A stretch of 47,419 nucleotides of DNA from Pedobacter nyackensis (GTDB lineage: Bacteria; Bacteroidota; Bacteroidia; Sphingobacteriales; Sphingobacteriaceae), in the NCBI RefSeq assembly GCF_900176505.1, contig NZ_FWYB01000024.1, positions 1 through 47,419 of the forward strand, given 5' to 3'. The position numbers and the translations under genes are program-made. Below are positions 25,787 to 34,663 of this stretch, piece by piece. Below the pieces are notes generated by a model. That model did not search any database. It was not told where the DNA came from and saw only the letters and a program-made list of their open reading frames with translations. Numbering within the stretch: the stretch's first letter is position 1; every line of letters begins with the position of its first letter.

Positions 25787-28700
25787 ATGAAGTTAATGCT
25801 ATACTTTTTAATAAAAGAATACTTTAATAAAATTAACAAGCAAGGCGCTATGGTAGCGCTATTACTTACCTCTTTTATCTCTTATAACGCATCTGCAAAT
25901 ACAACAAGACAAAACATTGATGAGATTCGCATCAGCTTAAAACTAACAAAAACTGACCTGACCAGAGGGATCGGTATTTTAGAAGAGAAGGCTGGTTGTG
26001 CCATCAACTACAACCCGGCTATATTTAAATCCGGACTACTGATCAGCATCGATACTAAAGAAATACCCTTGGGTATAGTATTGAAAAAGATGCTGGAAGG
26101 AACCGGGGTCGCTTATAAAATCAATGATCCTAAAACCATCTTGTTATATAAAGTGCCTGAACCAGTAAAACCGGGTAAAATCAGTGGCCGGATTATGGAT
26201 GAAAAAGGTGAAGCTTTGCCTGGGGCCGGAATTAAGATTATTGGACTGGAACGTTCAGTGAGTAGTAGTGTTGATGGTTCCTTTAGTATAAATACTGATC
26301 CAGGAACCTACACAGTAGAGATCAGTTATGTTAGCTATCAAACCAAACGAATTACTGGTGTAATTGTAAAAAGCGGACAGAATACGGCATTGAACATCAG
26401 CATGAAACCCAGTTCGGCGACATTAACCGGGGTTGTAGTAACTGCGGATTATAAAAAGACTTCGGTAGAGGGCTTATTGACCCGCCAGAAAAATGCATCG
26501 GAAATGACCAATGGAATTAGTGCCGAGCAAATTGGCCGTACACCGGATAAACACATCGGTGAGAGCTTAAAACGCATCAGTGGCGTTAGCACTATGGATA
26601 ACAAGTTTGTGGTGGTACGCGGTATTACAGCGCGTTATAATGCTGCCGTATTAGATGGAACAGCCTTACCTAGTACTGAAGCCCAAAGTCGTAGCTTTTC
26701 TTTTGATATGATCCCTTCAAACCTGGTGGATAATATAGTGGTGAGCAAAACCATCACACCCGACATGAATACCAGTTTTGGGGGTGGATTAATACAGATC
26801 AACACTAAAGATATGCCAACAGAGAACTTTACGAGTTTTTCTATTGGTACTTCATACAATGATCAAACCACAGGAAAGCCATTTTACAGCCACGAACGTG
26901 GTAAGTATGACTTCCTTGGTTTTGACGATGGAAGGCGCAGCGCACCGGATAACTTACTGATTACAAACCGTGCCGTTAGAGGGCCTGGAACCATAGGTGG
27001 CTTTGAAACGATAACAGAGTTGGAATATAAGCAACGTGTTAGCGAACAAAGCAAACGCTTTAAGCATGATAATTTTACGCTTTATGAAGCTCCTGCCATG
27101 CCCAATCAGAATTATCAGTTTACCATGGGTAGTTTAATGTCCTTAAACGCAGATAAGCAATATAAATTGGGCTTTACTGGTGCTTTGAGTTACCGCAATA
27201 CACAAAGCAATGTTGCTTTTGATGATTATCATAGAGGGAAATGGGCCTACGAATACAACAACAATGGTAATTCCTATAATTTCAATACCACTTGGGGTGC
27301 CTTGTTAAATATGGGCTTGCAGCTAGGCCAACATCGTTTTAGTTTGCGTAATACCTATACCCGGGTGTTTGATAATGACCTGGTACGTACAGCAGGATTT
27401 TCTAATGATCAAACTGATGAACTCACTTCTCGCCCTCCAACCATACGCGAGAATGACGACCCCACCTTTACAAGTTTGATGCAGAATAAACTAATGGGTC
27501 AGCATCAATTGGGCAAAGTAAAACTGGAATGGGATGCCGCAAGGACAGCTATAAAACGTGAGGAAAAAGCAATAACTACTGCCGAGCAAGCACCTCAGTT
27601 GATTGATGGCAATTTTTTCTATTTGTATTATCCAGGGGTATACTCTGAGCCAAAGGCGGCACCATTATCTAGCCAATACTCTAATAACAATGAAAGTCAT
27701 TACACCTGGAATGTATCCGGCTCCCTACCATTTAATGTTGCTGGTTTGCGCAATACCCTTAAAGTTGGTTTTTATGGCAATCGCAAAAAAGGAGGCTTTG
27801 ATTGGAAAATTGTACCGTTTACTTCCAGTTCTGCCCAAATGGATCCAAAACTGGCATTCATTTCTATAGCCGACATGCAAAAACCAGAGAACATGCGTGT
27901 AGATGGTTACGGATTCCAGATGTGGTTTAATGATGAGTACACAGGAAAAAGTCGAAATGATGCAGGATATTTAATGCTTGATAACCGTTTGGGAGAAACA
28001 TTACGGTTAGTCTGGGGTGTACGTGGCGATCACTATAAATATACAGCAGGCAGTAATCCGATAATCCCTGGTAATCCATCCACCTTTGAGCTTAAACATG
28101 AACCTGCTTTTAGATGGTTGCCATCTGCTAATTTAACGTATAGTGTTACGCCTAAAATAAATGTACGGACTTCCTGGTCTATCGCTGTTGTACGCCCGGA
28201 ATTGATGGACAATACCCAGTTTTATCGCTATAGCCCCTATTTGGATGGTATGATCCACAATGTAGGTATTACCAGTACCAAAATCACCAGTTATGATGTT
28301 CGTGCGGAATGGTTCCCATCTTTAGGTGAAACGTTCTCGGTAAGTGGATTTTATAAAAACTTTGATAAACCAGTAGAACTTAGTCAGGCCGCCAATGCAA
28401 ATATCTATTACGTGATCTCAAACTCGGAATGGGCTAAAGTTTATGGTCTGGAATTTGAAATGCGCAAAAATCTGGACTTCATTGCCGAGAAAAAATGGCT
28501 TAGTGATTTGACTTTGTTTGGAAATGCCACCATACAAAAATCGCAGGTAGAAGCCCAGTTCGATCCATTGATTAAAACTGAAGGCAAGATCATTTCGAAA
28601 CTAAAACGCCCCATGTCAGGCCAAACCCCATACTTAATCAACATAGGCTTACAATATCAGGCAACGCGTTTTGGCTTTAATGCAGTATATAACAAAACCG

Positions 28701-28999
28701 GTAGAAAAACTTATATCGTAGCAGCGGAAGAGAGCTTAATAGACTATGAAATGCCTAGAAGTCAAACCGACGTTCAACTGAGCTACAAATGGCTAAAAAA
28801 TAGAATATTGGTTAAACTTAATGGGGGTAACTTATTTAATGAAGCTTCCTCTTTTTACAAAAACAGTCCAGATCCGGTCGAATTTAAAAAGGAAGGTTTA
28901 AAAGCCGAAACCTCAGAAAAATACGAGCCTGGAGAGCAAAAAACATTTACCCGACGCTTTGGCCGCACGTTTAGCTTACAGCTGAATTATAATTTTTAA
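25787..28999 (+). CDS. STN-domain TonB-dependent receptor (FecIR-coupled)
   Basis: An outer-membrane transporter of 1070 residues. After a signal sequence (ending near ASAN) comes an STN signalling domain (LTRGIGILEEKAGCAINYN, IPLGIVLKKMLEGTGV), a carboxypeptidase-regulatory domain (GKISGRIMDEKGEALPGAGI), a plug (RTPDKHIGESLKRISGVST, VVRGITARYNAAVLDGTALP, IVVSKTITPDMNTSFGGG) and a barrel ending in LNYNF. The plug wording resembles the Xanthomonas/Caulobacter-type receptor group rather than SusC. ATG at 25787 is preferred over TTG at 25760. The next gene encodes a lipoprotein, 28 bp later; no SusD gene follows. The substrate is unknown. Confidence 0.92.
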   Translation: MKLMLYFLIKEYFNKINKQGAMVALLLTSFISYNASANTTRQNIDEIRISLKLTKTDLTRGIGILEEKAGCAINYNPAIFKSGLLISIDTKEIPLGIVLKKMLEGTGVAYKINDPKTILLYKVPEPVKPGKISGRIMDEKGEALPGAGIKIIGLERSVSSSVDGSFSINTDPGTYTVEISYVSYQTKRITGVIVKSGQNTALNISMKPSSATLTGVVVTADYKKTSVEGLLTRQKNASEMTNGISAEQIGRTPDKHIGESLKRISGVSTMDNKFVVVRGITARYNAAVLDGTALPSTEAQSRSFSFDMIPSNLVDNIVVSKTITPDMNTSFGGGLIQINTKDMPTENFTSFSIGTSYNDQTTGKPFYSHERGKYDFLGFDDGRRSAPDNLLITNRAVRGPGTIGGFETITELEYKQRVSEQSKRFKHDNFTLYEAPAMPNQNYQFTMGSLMSLNADKQYKLGFTGALSYRNTQSNVAFDDYHRGKWAYEYNNNGNSYNFNTTWGALLNMGLQLGQHRFSLRNTYTRVFDNDLVRTAGFSNDQTDELTSRPPTIRENDDPTFTSLMQNKLMGQHQLGKVKLEWDAARTAIKREEKAITTAEQAPQLIDGNFFYLYYPGVYSEPKAAPLSSQYSNNNESHYTWNVSGSLPFNVAGLRNTLKVGFYGNRKKGGFDWKIVPFTSSSAQMDPKLAFISIADMQKPENMRVDGYGFQMWFNDEYTGKSRNDAGYLMLDNRLGETLRLVWGVRGDHYKYTAGSNPIIPGNPSTFELKHEPAFRWLPSANLTYSVTPKINVRTSWSIAVVRPELMDNTQFYRYSPYLDGMIHNVGITSTKITSYDVRAEWFPSLGETFSVSGFYKNFDKPVELSQAANANIYYVISNSEWAKVYGLEFEMRKNLDFIAEKKWLSDLTLFGNATIQKSQVEAQFDPLIKTEGKIISKLKRPMSGQTPYLINIGLQYQATRFGFNAVYNKTGRKTYIVAAEESLIDYEMPRSQTDVQLSYKWLKNRILVKLNGGNLFNEASSFYKNSPDPVEFKKEGLKAETSEKYEPGEQKTFTRRFGRTFSLQLNYNF

Positions 29000-29027
29000 T
29001 CCTTAAAACTGCATAAAAATATTAAAT

Positions 29028-30119
29028 ATGAAACAGTTATTAAAAACCAATAAAATAACACCTACTATTGTTATTGCGATGATTACATTCCTACTTTTCA
29101 GTTGCAAGAAACAGGAAAAGGTAGTTCAAGATCCACCTCATATTATCAAGTTGGAAATTCGGGGGAGTACAGTAAACGATACGCTCCAATTTGTAAAAAA
29201 CGGAAAGGTAATTGCAGAATCTGGAAAATCTGAAGGTGAATTTGGAATGAATCTTATGCTTACATTGGACCAGCCGGAAGCGGAAATACAAATCCGAAAA
29301 AAAGGGCAAACAGACATTTTAGCAACCAGAAAAATTGTAGCAGATAAATTTGAGCAGGTCATCAAATGTTATTATAATGGCGAAACAGCTTACGATGAAA
29401 CCATAATACTAAAATTCAAGGGCTATTCAGGAGTTCATACCCTTCAAATACTTATAGATGGCAAAGTTATTGCTGAAGGTGGTGGAATCACATCTTACTA
29501 CTCACCAGAGCAAGTAAACATAGGATTTGAACCAGAACAGAAGCATCAGATACAAATCCGTAACAAGGCAAACAATGCCATTCTATTGACAAAAGAAATT
29601 TCTGGAGAAGAGGCCGTACAAAATTTAAGATTTTACTTTGACGGCCTTAAGGTACATGAAAGCATCAATTTCCCAACACCATCAAATCCGACAAACATGC
29701 TCTTTACAGCCAAATTTGAAAGTAAGGTTAATGTATATAATGGTCCAATAGACATCTTATTCCTGTCAGGAACCTCAACAACCAAGCTTTATGAGCATAC
29801 GGCGACAAACATCCGCATCGAAGTTCCTACCGATGGCACTTTTACCAGGCCGATAGAATTACCTCCTACAGAGCCGGGTATCAGATATTCCTACAAATTT
29901 GTCAAAAGAGGTACATTAAGTGACATACCCTATATCACAACCAATGAGGTTATGCCTATAAAACCCGAAAGCTGTTACAGACTTGTAAATTTCGAAGCAG
30001 GTGGCACATTGATGGCTGATCTGACGGATGTAAAAAATGCTAGACCCACCGGGAGCCTCAAGAGCACTACTTTTTTGGTTGTTGAGGCAAACCTTAAAGA
30101 ATTCTTTAAGGTCTATTAA
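29028..30119 (+). CDS. Lipoprotein with internal domain duplication, receptor partner
   Basis: I do not recognise this family. The 363-residue protein has a lipoprotein signal with LLFSC (C26). Two consecutive modules repeat: residues about 40-115 and 120-205 share HxIKLEIRG / IILKFKG, NGKVIAES / DGKVIAEG, IQIRKKGQTDILATRKI / IQIRNKANNAILLTKEI and YYNGETAYDETI / YFDGLKVHESI. They look like beta-sandwich units. The last 150 residues are a third, different part. It starts 28 bp after the STN receptor and ends in a strong hairpin, so it is probably an outer-membrane partner of that receptor, perhaps binding its ligand. Confidence 0.8.
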   Translation: MKQLLKTNKITPTIVIAMITFLLFSCKKQEKVVQDPPHIIKLEIRGSTVNDTLQFVKNGKVIAESGKSEGEFGMNLMLTLDQPEAEIQIRKKGQTDILATRKIVADKFEQVIKCYYNGETAYDETIILKFKGYSGVHTLQILIDGKVIAEGGGITSYYSPEQVNIGFEPEQKHQIQIRNKANNAILLTKEISGEEAVQNLRFYFDGLKVHESINFPTPSNPTNMLFTAKFESKVNVYNGPIDILFLSGTSTTKLYEHTATNIRIEVPTDGTFTRPIELPPTEPGIRYSYKFVKRGTLSDIPYITTNEVMPIKPESCYRLVNFEAGGTLMADLTDVKNARPTGSLKSTTFLVVEANLKEFFKVY

Positions 30120-30128
30120 AACTATATC

Positions 30129-30163
30129 AGGCTTTCGGAAAAATAGTCCTTTTCCGAAAGCCT
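30129..30163 (+). terminator. Hairpin after the lipoprotein gene
   Basis: AGGCTTTCGGAAAA (30129-30142) and TTTTCCGAAAGCCT (30150-30163) form a perfect 14-bp stem, loop of 7, nine bases after the stop. No T-run follows, so it may be a terminator or a 3'-end stabiliser. Confidence 0.7.
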
Positions 30164-30189
30164 TACCAATAAGAAGCCGGTTATCCGTC

Positions 30190-30221
30190 TTGCTAATTAC
30201 TAATATTATTAGTAATTTTAG
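30190..30221 (+). promoter_or_regulatory. Promoter with 23-bp dyad before the radical SAM gene
   Basis: AATTACTAATA (30195-30205) and TATTAGTAATT (30207-30217) are exact inverted arms around one T. TTG (30190-30192) and TAATTTTA (30213-30220), 20 bp apart, resemble -33/-7 elements with one mismatch. The dyad fills the spacer and part of the -7 element. The ATG at 30225 is only four bases further, so the mRNA may be leaderless and controlled by a repressor. Confidence 0.6.
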
Positions 30222-30224
30222 CTA

Positions 30225-31298
30225 ATGAATTTAGATGAAGAAAAACCGGACAATTACGTTAAAGGGCGCGGTGCTCAGTTTAATCCACACAATCGCTTCG
30301 CTAAAAACGACTATGTAAAAGAGTTTGATGAGGGAATTGATGAATGGGAAGAAGAAGATCAAAAAACTACTTTCATCTTCGGAAAATCTAAATCCATCGT
30401 CAACAAAGTAGACAGTCCTGATGTAGGTATGGCTTACTCTTTAAACCCCTACCAAGGTTGTGAACATGGTTGCACCTATTGCTATGCCCGTAATGCACAC
30501 GAATATTGGGGCTTTAGTGCTGGGCTCGACTTTGAGCGTAAGATCATTGTAAAAACAGATGCGCCTGCCCTGTTTAAAAAGTTTCTGGAGCGTAAAGGCT
30601 GGGATGCTTCGGTGATCTCCCTTTCGGGAAATACGGACTGTTATCAACCTGCGGAAAGGAAATTCAGAATAACCAGACAGCTGCTGGAAATTGCACTGGA
30701 GTACAGACAGCCGATTGGGATGATCACTAAAAACGCATTGATATTAAGAGACATAGATCTACTGACGGAACTAGCAAAACTTAACCTTTGCATGGTGTAT
30801 GTCTCCATCAATAGTCTTAACGAGCAATTGCGCCAGAAAATGGAACCAAGAACCACTACTGCAAAGCAACGTCTTAAAATTGTAGAGCAATTGAGTAGCG
30901 CCGGTATACCTATGGGTGTAATGGTTGCGCCGCTGATACCGGGCTTAAGTGACCATGAAGTTCCAACTATTTTAAAAACTATAGCCAATTGTGGGGCCAT
31001 AGCAGCAGGTTATACCGTTGTAAGACTAAATGGTGCAATTGGTGGAATATTTGAAGACTGGCTGCGTAAAAACTATCCCGACCGCTTTGAAAAAGTATGG
31101 CATATGATTCAGTCCTGCCATGGGGGCAATGTTAACGACAGCAGGTTTGGCGACAGAATGAGGGGGGATGGCAATATTGCCAAATTAATTAAAGATAGCT
31201 TCAAGCTTCATTGCCGATTAAATCACCTCAACGAAGTAAAACCAACACTGGACTCCAGTCTCTTCAAAGTTCCTAAAGTCCAGCTCAGTATGTTTTAG
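30225..31298 (+). CDS. PA0069-family radical SAM protein
   Basis: The 357-residue protein has the radical SAM cluster motif C79-x3-C83-x2-C86 in NPYQGCEHGCTYCYARN, then SLSGNTDCYQPAERKFRITR, an order typical of the PA0069/Rv2578c group, relatives of spore photoproduct lyase. The [4Fe-4S] cluster would cleave S-adenosylmethionine; the substrate is not known. Family members have been discussed in relation to DNA repair but this remains open. The gene is preceded by an unusual dyad promoter and converges on the TIM-barrel gene six bases away with no visible terminator. Confidence 0.92.
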   Translation: MNLDEEKPDNYVKGRGAQFNPHNRFAKNDYVKEFDEGIDEWEEEDQKTTFIFGKSKSIVNKVDSPDVGMAYSLNPYQGCEHGCTYCYARNAHEYWGFSAGLDFERKIIVKTDAPALFKKFLERKGWDASVISLSGNTDCYQPAERKFRITRQLLEIALEYRQPIGMITKNALILRDIDLLTELAKLNLCMVYVSINSLNEQLRQKMEPRTTTAKQRLKIVEQLSSAGIPMGVMVAPLIPGLSDHEVPTILKTIANCGAIAAGYTVVRLNGAIGGIFEDWLRKNYPDRFEKVWHMIQSCHGGNVNDSRFGDRMRGDGNIAKLIKDSFKLHCRLNHLNEVKPTLDSSLFKVPKVQLSMF

Positions 31299-31304
31299 TT
31301 CTAA

Positions 31305-32243
31305 TTAAGAGCGGAAGTTATCACACTCACGATAAGCTTGTACCACACGCATTTCACCTTCCTTACCTGATTTTGAATTGCCGTGTTCCATGCCCATCAC
31401 TCCCTTATAACCCTTCTCATGGATGTGTTTAAAAAGATTTTTATAGTTAATTTCTCCTGTTGTTGGCTCTTTACGGCCCGGATTATCACCAATTTGAATA
31501 TAGGCAATCTCATCCCAGCACCTGTCCATATTAACGATGAGCTGTCCCTCTGTTTTCTGCATATGATAAATGTCATACAGTATTTTGCAAGCCGGACTGC
31601 TCACAGCCTTACACACCGCATAAGTCTCATGTGTTTGCTGTAAAAACAGTTCAGGTGTATCGCTCAAGGTTTCCAAAACCATCACCAGATTATGTGGCTC
31701 AAATATTTCTGCACCTGCACGCATCGCATCTATAACGTTAGCAAACTGATTTCCATAGGGTAGCTTGCGTTCGTAGAAACCAGGCACTACTGTGAGCCAT
31801 TTCGCATTGCATCTTTTGGCAGCCTCAACAGAAAGTTTACAAGTTTCAACAAACTTATCCTTAAATTCTTTCTTTCCTGTTGTTAATGATGTTTTCCAAT
31901 TATCTCCGCCATCCACGACAAAAACACCCATTCTCATGCCTAATTTAGCTAACAACTCTCCTATTTTTGTTTGCTCTTCTACAGGCCTGTTTAAAAATCC
32001 ATTATCTTCGATAGAGCGAAACCCCTGGTCGTACATAAACCTGATCTGATCCAGGAAATTGTCACCGGCATTGTTTTTAAACATGCCCTGGTGAGGCGCA
32101 TAATCTAAATTAAAAGTTTTCCCAGCCAATAGCGGATCTGCTTTAAAACCTGGCCCATCTTCAGCAGCGGCACTTAAAGATGATCCGGCCACAAGTGCCC
32201 CAGCAGCGGCAAAGCTGTTCTTAATAAAATCTATTCTGTTCAT
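31305..32243 (-). CDS. Exported TIM-barrel sugar isomerase/epimerase
   Basis: This AP-endonuclease-2/xylose-isomerase-like protein (312 residues) begins with a signal sequence, NSFAAAGALVAGSSLSAAAE, without a clear twin arginine. Barrel motifs include FMYDQGFRSIEDNGF, VMVLETLSDTPE, KILYDIYHMQ, IAYIQIGDNPGRKEPTTGEI and GVMGMEHGNS, close to hydroxypyruvate isomerase-like proteins; E, D, H and E residues would bind the metal. It is the last gene of a four-gene minus-strand set with ApbE, a Gfo/Idh/MocA oxidoreductase and a SUMF1-fold protein. It probably acts on a sugar derivative in the periplasm; the substrate is unknown. Confidence 0.88.
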   Translation of the reverse strand: MNRIDFIKNSFAAAGALVAGSSLSAAAEDGPGFKADPLLAGKTFNLDYAPHQGMFKNNAGDNFLDQIRFMYDQGFRSIEDNGFLNRPVEEQTKIGELLAKLGMRMGVFVVDGGDNWKTSLTTGKKEFKDKFVETCKLSVEAAKRCNAKWLTVVPGFYERKLPYGNQFANVIDAMRAGAEIFEPHNLVMVLETLSDTPELFLQQTHETYAVCKAVSSPACKILYDIYHMQKTEGQLIVNMDRCWDEIAYIQIGDNPGRKEPTTGEINYKNLFKHIHEKGYKGVMGMEHGNSKSGKEGEMRVVQAYRECDNFRS

Positions 32244-32282
32244 ATGTTAGTTTCAATGGTGTCTGATTGATTATTGAAATGA

Positions 32283-33293
32283 TTATTCTACAATCATTTT
32301 TTTTAAGCCTTTTGTCAATGTATCTGCTATACTTCCATCCTTTTTGTGATATATGATATACGCTTCCATCCCCTTTTTCGAGGCTACAAAACCAAGTGCT
32401 TCCTGAACATCCATAGCCATAATCGGGCTATCATACCCATCAGCAGTAACCGCATCCTTCGCATAAATAGTTACACTAATTAATGCATTATCCAACGGGT
32501 AACCCGTTTTAGGATCAATCAGGTGAGCTATTTTCTTAGCCCCTTTTTGCAGATATTTTCTGTAATTACCAGCTGTGGTTATCGCACCGTTATTGATGCT
32601 GATGATATGCCTGATCACCGGTTCTGCATGAGCTGATGATGCTGGCCCTTCAATACCAATACGCATTGCAGAACCATCAGGTTTAGGCCCTTTCATTCTC
32701 AATTCTCCTCCAATTTCCACTACAAAAGAAGCAATACCTTTCTTAATTAAATAGTCAGCAACAAGGTCCACACTGTAGCCCTGGGCTATCCCATTTAGAT
32801 CTACACTTATACAAGACTTACTTTTTGTAAGATGATTTCCTTTCAGATGAAGGTTATTCATGCCAACACATTGCAGTAGTTGTTTAACTTCCGAGCTATC
32901 TGGGAATTTATCAATTCTCTTGGGCCCAAAGCCCCATGCCTGAACCAATGGTGCCACTGTTACATCAAACTTACCTTTGGTAGCCTTATAAACTTTAAAA
33001 GCACTACGCATCACTGCAGCAAAATGCGGATCAAGGTCCAGGCCTTCGTTTGCTTCATTAAACCGGTTGATTAAAGAATATGGCTTGTAGAGCGACATAG
33101 ATGAGTCTATTACGCTTAAAATGCTATCTACAGCCCGTTTAGTGACCACACTATCCTTCGCAAAATACTTAATAGAATAATCTGTTCCCTGGGCGTAACC
33201 ACGAATGATAAATTCCTTCTGGTCTTTTCCTTTAAAAAAAAAAGAGACCAGAAGGGGAAATAACAATAAAATATATTTACCGATGGAAAGCAC
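32283..33293 (-). CDS. apbE: FAD:protein FMN transferase (ApbE)
   Basis: ApbE attaches FMN covalently to threonine of target flavoproteins outside the cytoplasm. The 336-residue protein has an N-terminal membrane or signal segment (residues 5-22) but no lipobox. Family motifs are GYAQGTDYSIKYF, WGFGPKRID, DLNGIAQGYSVDLVADYLI, VVEIGGELRMKG, AGNYRKY, HLIDPKTGYPLDN and VTADGYDSPIMAM. It starts six bases after the oxidoreductase stop. No recognisable ApbE substrate (Nqr/Rnf subunit or FMN-binding domain) is encoded in the window, so the target is either elsewhere or new. Confidence 0.93.
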   Translation of the reverse strand: MLSIGKYILLLFPLLVSFFFKGKDQKEFIIRGYAQGTDYSIKYFAKDSVVTKRAVDSILSVIDSSMSLYKPYSLINRFNEANEGLDLDPHFAAVMRSAFKVYKATKGKFDVTVAPLVQAWGFGPKRIDKFPDSSEVKQLLQCVGMNNLHLKGNHLTKSKSCISVDLNGIAQGYSVDLVADYLIKKGIASFVVEIGGELRMKGPKPDGSAMRIGIEGPASSAHAEPVIRHIISINNGAITTAGNYRKYLQKGAKKIAHLIDPKTGYPLDNALISVTIYAKDAVTADGYDSPIMAMDVQEALGFVASKKGMEAYIIYHKKDGSIADTLTKGLKKMIVE

Positions 33294-33299
33294 CGCAGC

Positions 33300-34619
33300 T
33301 TAAACCACTTTTGTTTTACCTGGGGTAGGAATCGGATAAAGGCCATTGCCATCTGGCATCAGTTTAGGATTGGCGTCCCATGCCAGGCGATCAGGCATTA
33401 AGCTATTTTCTGCTTTTAAAGCATCATCCCATTTAATGATTTGTCCGGAGTAAGTAGCGTACCTACCAACAATTGCGGTAAAACAGCTTTTCGCTGCACG
33501 CTCAGCATCCTGAAACTTAAATTGCCCTTTGCTAATCGCGTCAAACAACTCATCGTGCTCCGTTTGGTAAGGATTAGCATTTCCTTTTGTAGGGTGGCTA
33601 AATATTTCCTTTCCTTTATGATCCCACAACACACCGTTATTACCCGCGGATAGATAGGTGCGTCCTTTTGTTCCCTGGAAAGTCTCGTCAACACGATTGG
33701 CTGTACCTTCGAAATGTCGGCACTGACTGTAGATGACAGATCCATCTGCATAAGTAAGCTCTACCGCATGGTTATCATAAATCTCACCGTAATCTTTTCC
33801 TGTTCTCCATGCACGACTCCCTGTTCCCTGTATCGAAACCGGGTAAGCATTTTTAACCCAGTTAGCAACATCGATATTGTGTACATGCTGCTCAACAATA
33901 TGGTCTCCACATAACCAGTTAAAATAATACCAGTTGCGCATTTGGTATTCCATTTCAGTTTGGTTAGGCTGACGCTTTTTTACCCAAACACCACCACTGT
34001 TCCAATATACCTGTCCGCCTACAATATCACCTATTGCACCATCCTGAATACGTTTTAAGGTTTCTCTGTAATTCGCCTGGTATCTACGCTGCAAACCAAC
34101 TACAACATTTAGTTTTTTCTGTTTGGCCAGTTCTGCTGCAGCCAGTACTTTACGGATTCCCGGCGCATCTACCGCAACAGGTTTTTCCATAAACACGTGT
34201 TTACCTTGCTTCACTGCTTCTTCGAAATGCATCGGTCTGAATCCCGGAGGTGTTACCAATAACACAACATCCGCCAGAGCAATTGCCTTTTCATAGCCGT
34301 CAAAGCCCACAAACCTGCGATCTTGAGGTACATCTACTTTATCCTTAAATCGTTCAGCTAATTTCTGATAACTGCTGTTTAATCTATCTTCAAAAGCATC
34401 AGCCATCGCTACCAGTTTCAAATTGGCCTTAGTGCTTAAAGCTTGAAAGGCGGCACCTGTCCCCCTGTCTCCGCAACCAATTAAAGCTATTTTAATGGTA
34501 TCATCAGTTGAAGAATGTCCACCAGCAAAAGCAAACTGGTTTAGCATTACACCTCCTGCAACCAGTGCAGAAGCCTTAATAAATTCGCGGCGCTTGTCGC
34601 GCAATTCTTTGTTGTTCAT
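33300..34619 (-). CDS. Tat-exported Gfo/Idh/MocA oxidoreductase
   Basis: A 439-residue NAD(P)-dependent sugar oxidoreductase. The N-terminus has a twin-arginine signal (RREFIKASALVAGG), so it is likely folded with cofactor and exported. The Rossmann fold follows (IKIALIGCGDRGTGAAFQAL), with VLLVTPPGFRPMHFEEAVKQ and the catalytic EKP motif (HVFMEKPVAVDAPG), then the C-terminal alpha/beta domain with NWYYFNWLCGDHIVEQHVHN. Bacteroidota use such exported enzymes with TIM-barrel partners to oxidise sugars; that role here is inferred. It sits 44 bp after the SUMF1-fold gene and 6 bp before apbE. Confidence 0.92.
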   Translation of the reverse strand: MNNKELRDKRREFIKASALVAGGVMLNQFAFAGGHSSTDDTIKIALIGCGDRGTGAAFQALSTKANLKLVAMADAFEDRLNSSYQKLAERFKDKVDVPQDRRFVGFDGYEKAIALADVVLLVTPPGFRPMHFEEAVKQGKHVFMEKPVAVDAPGIRKVLAAAELAKQKKLNVVVGLQRRYQANYRETLKRIQDGAIGDIVGGQVYWNSGGVWVKKRQPNQTEMEYQMRNWYYFNWLCGDHIVEQHVHNIDVANWVKNAYPVSIQGTGSRAWRTGKDYGEIYDNHAVELTYADGSVIYSQCRHFEGTANRVDETFQGTKGRTYLSAGNNGVLWDHKGKEIFSHPTKGNANPYQTEHDELFDAISKGQFKFQDAERAAKSCFTAIVGRYATYSGQIIKWDDALKAENSLMPDRLAWDANPKLMPDGNGLYPIPTPGKTKVV

Positions 34620-34663
34620 GTTAGTTTGGTATTTGGTTCTTAGGTTTGTGAGTTCATTTGGTC

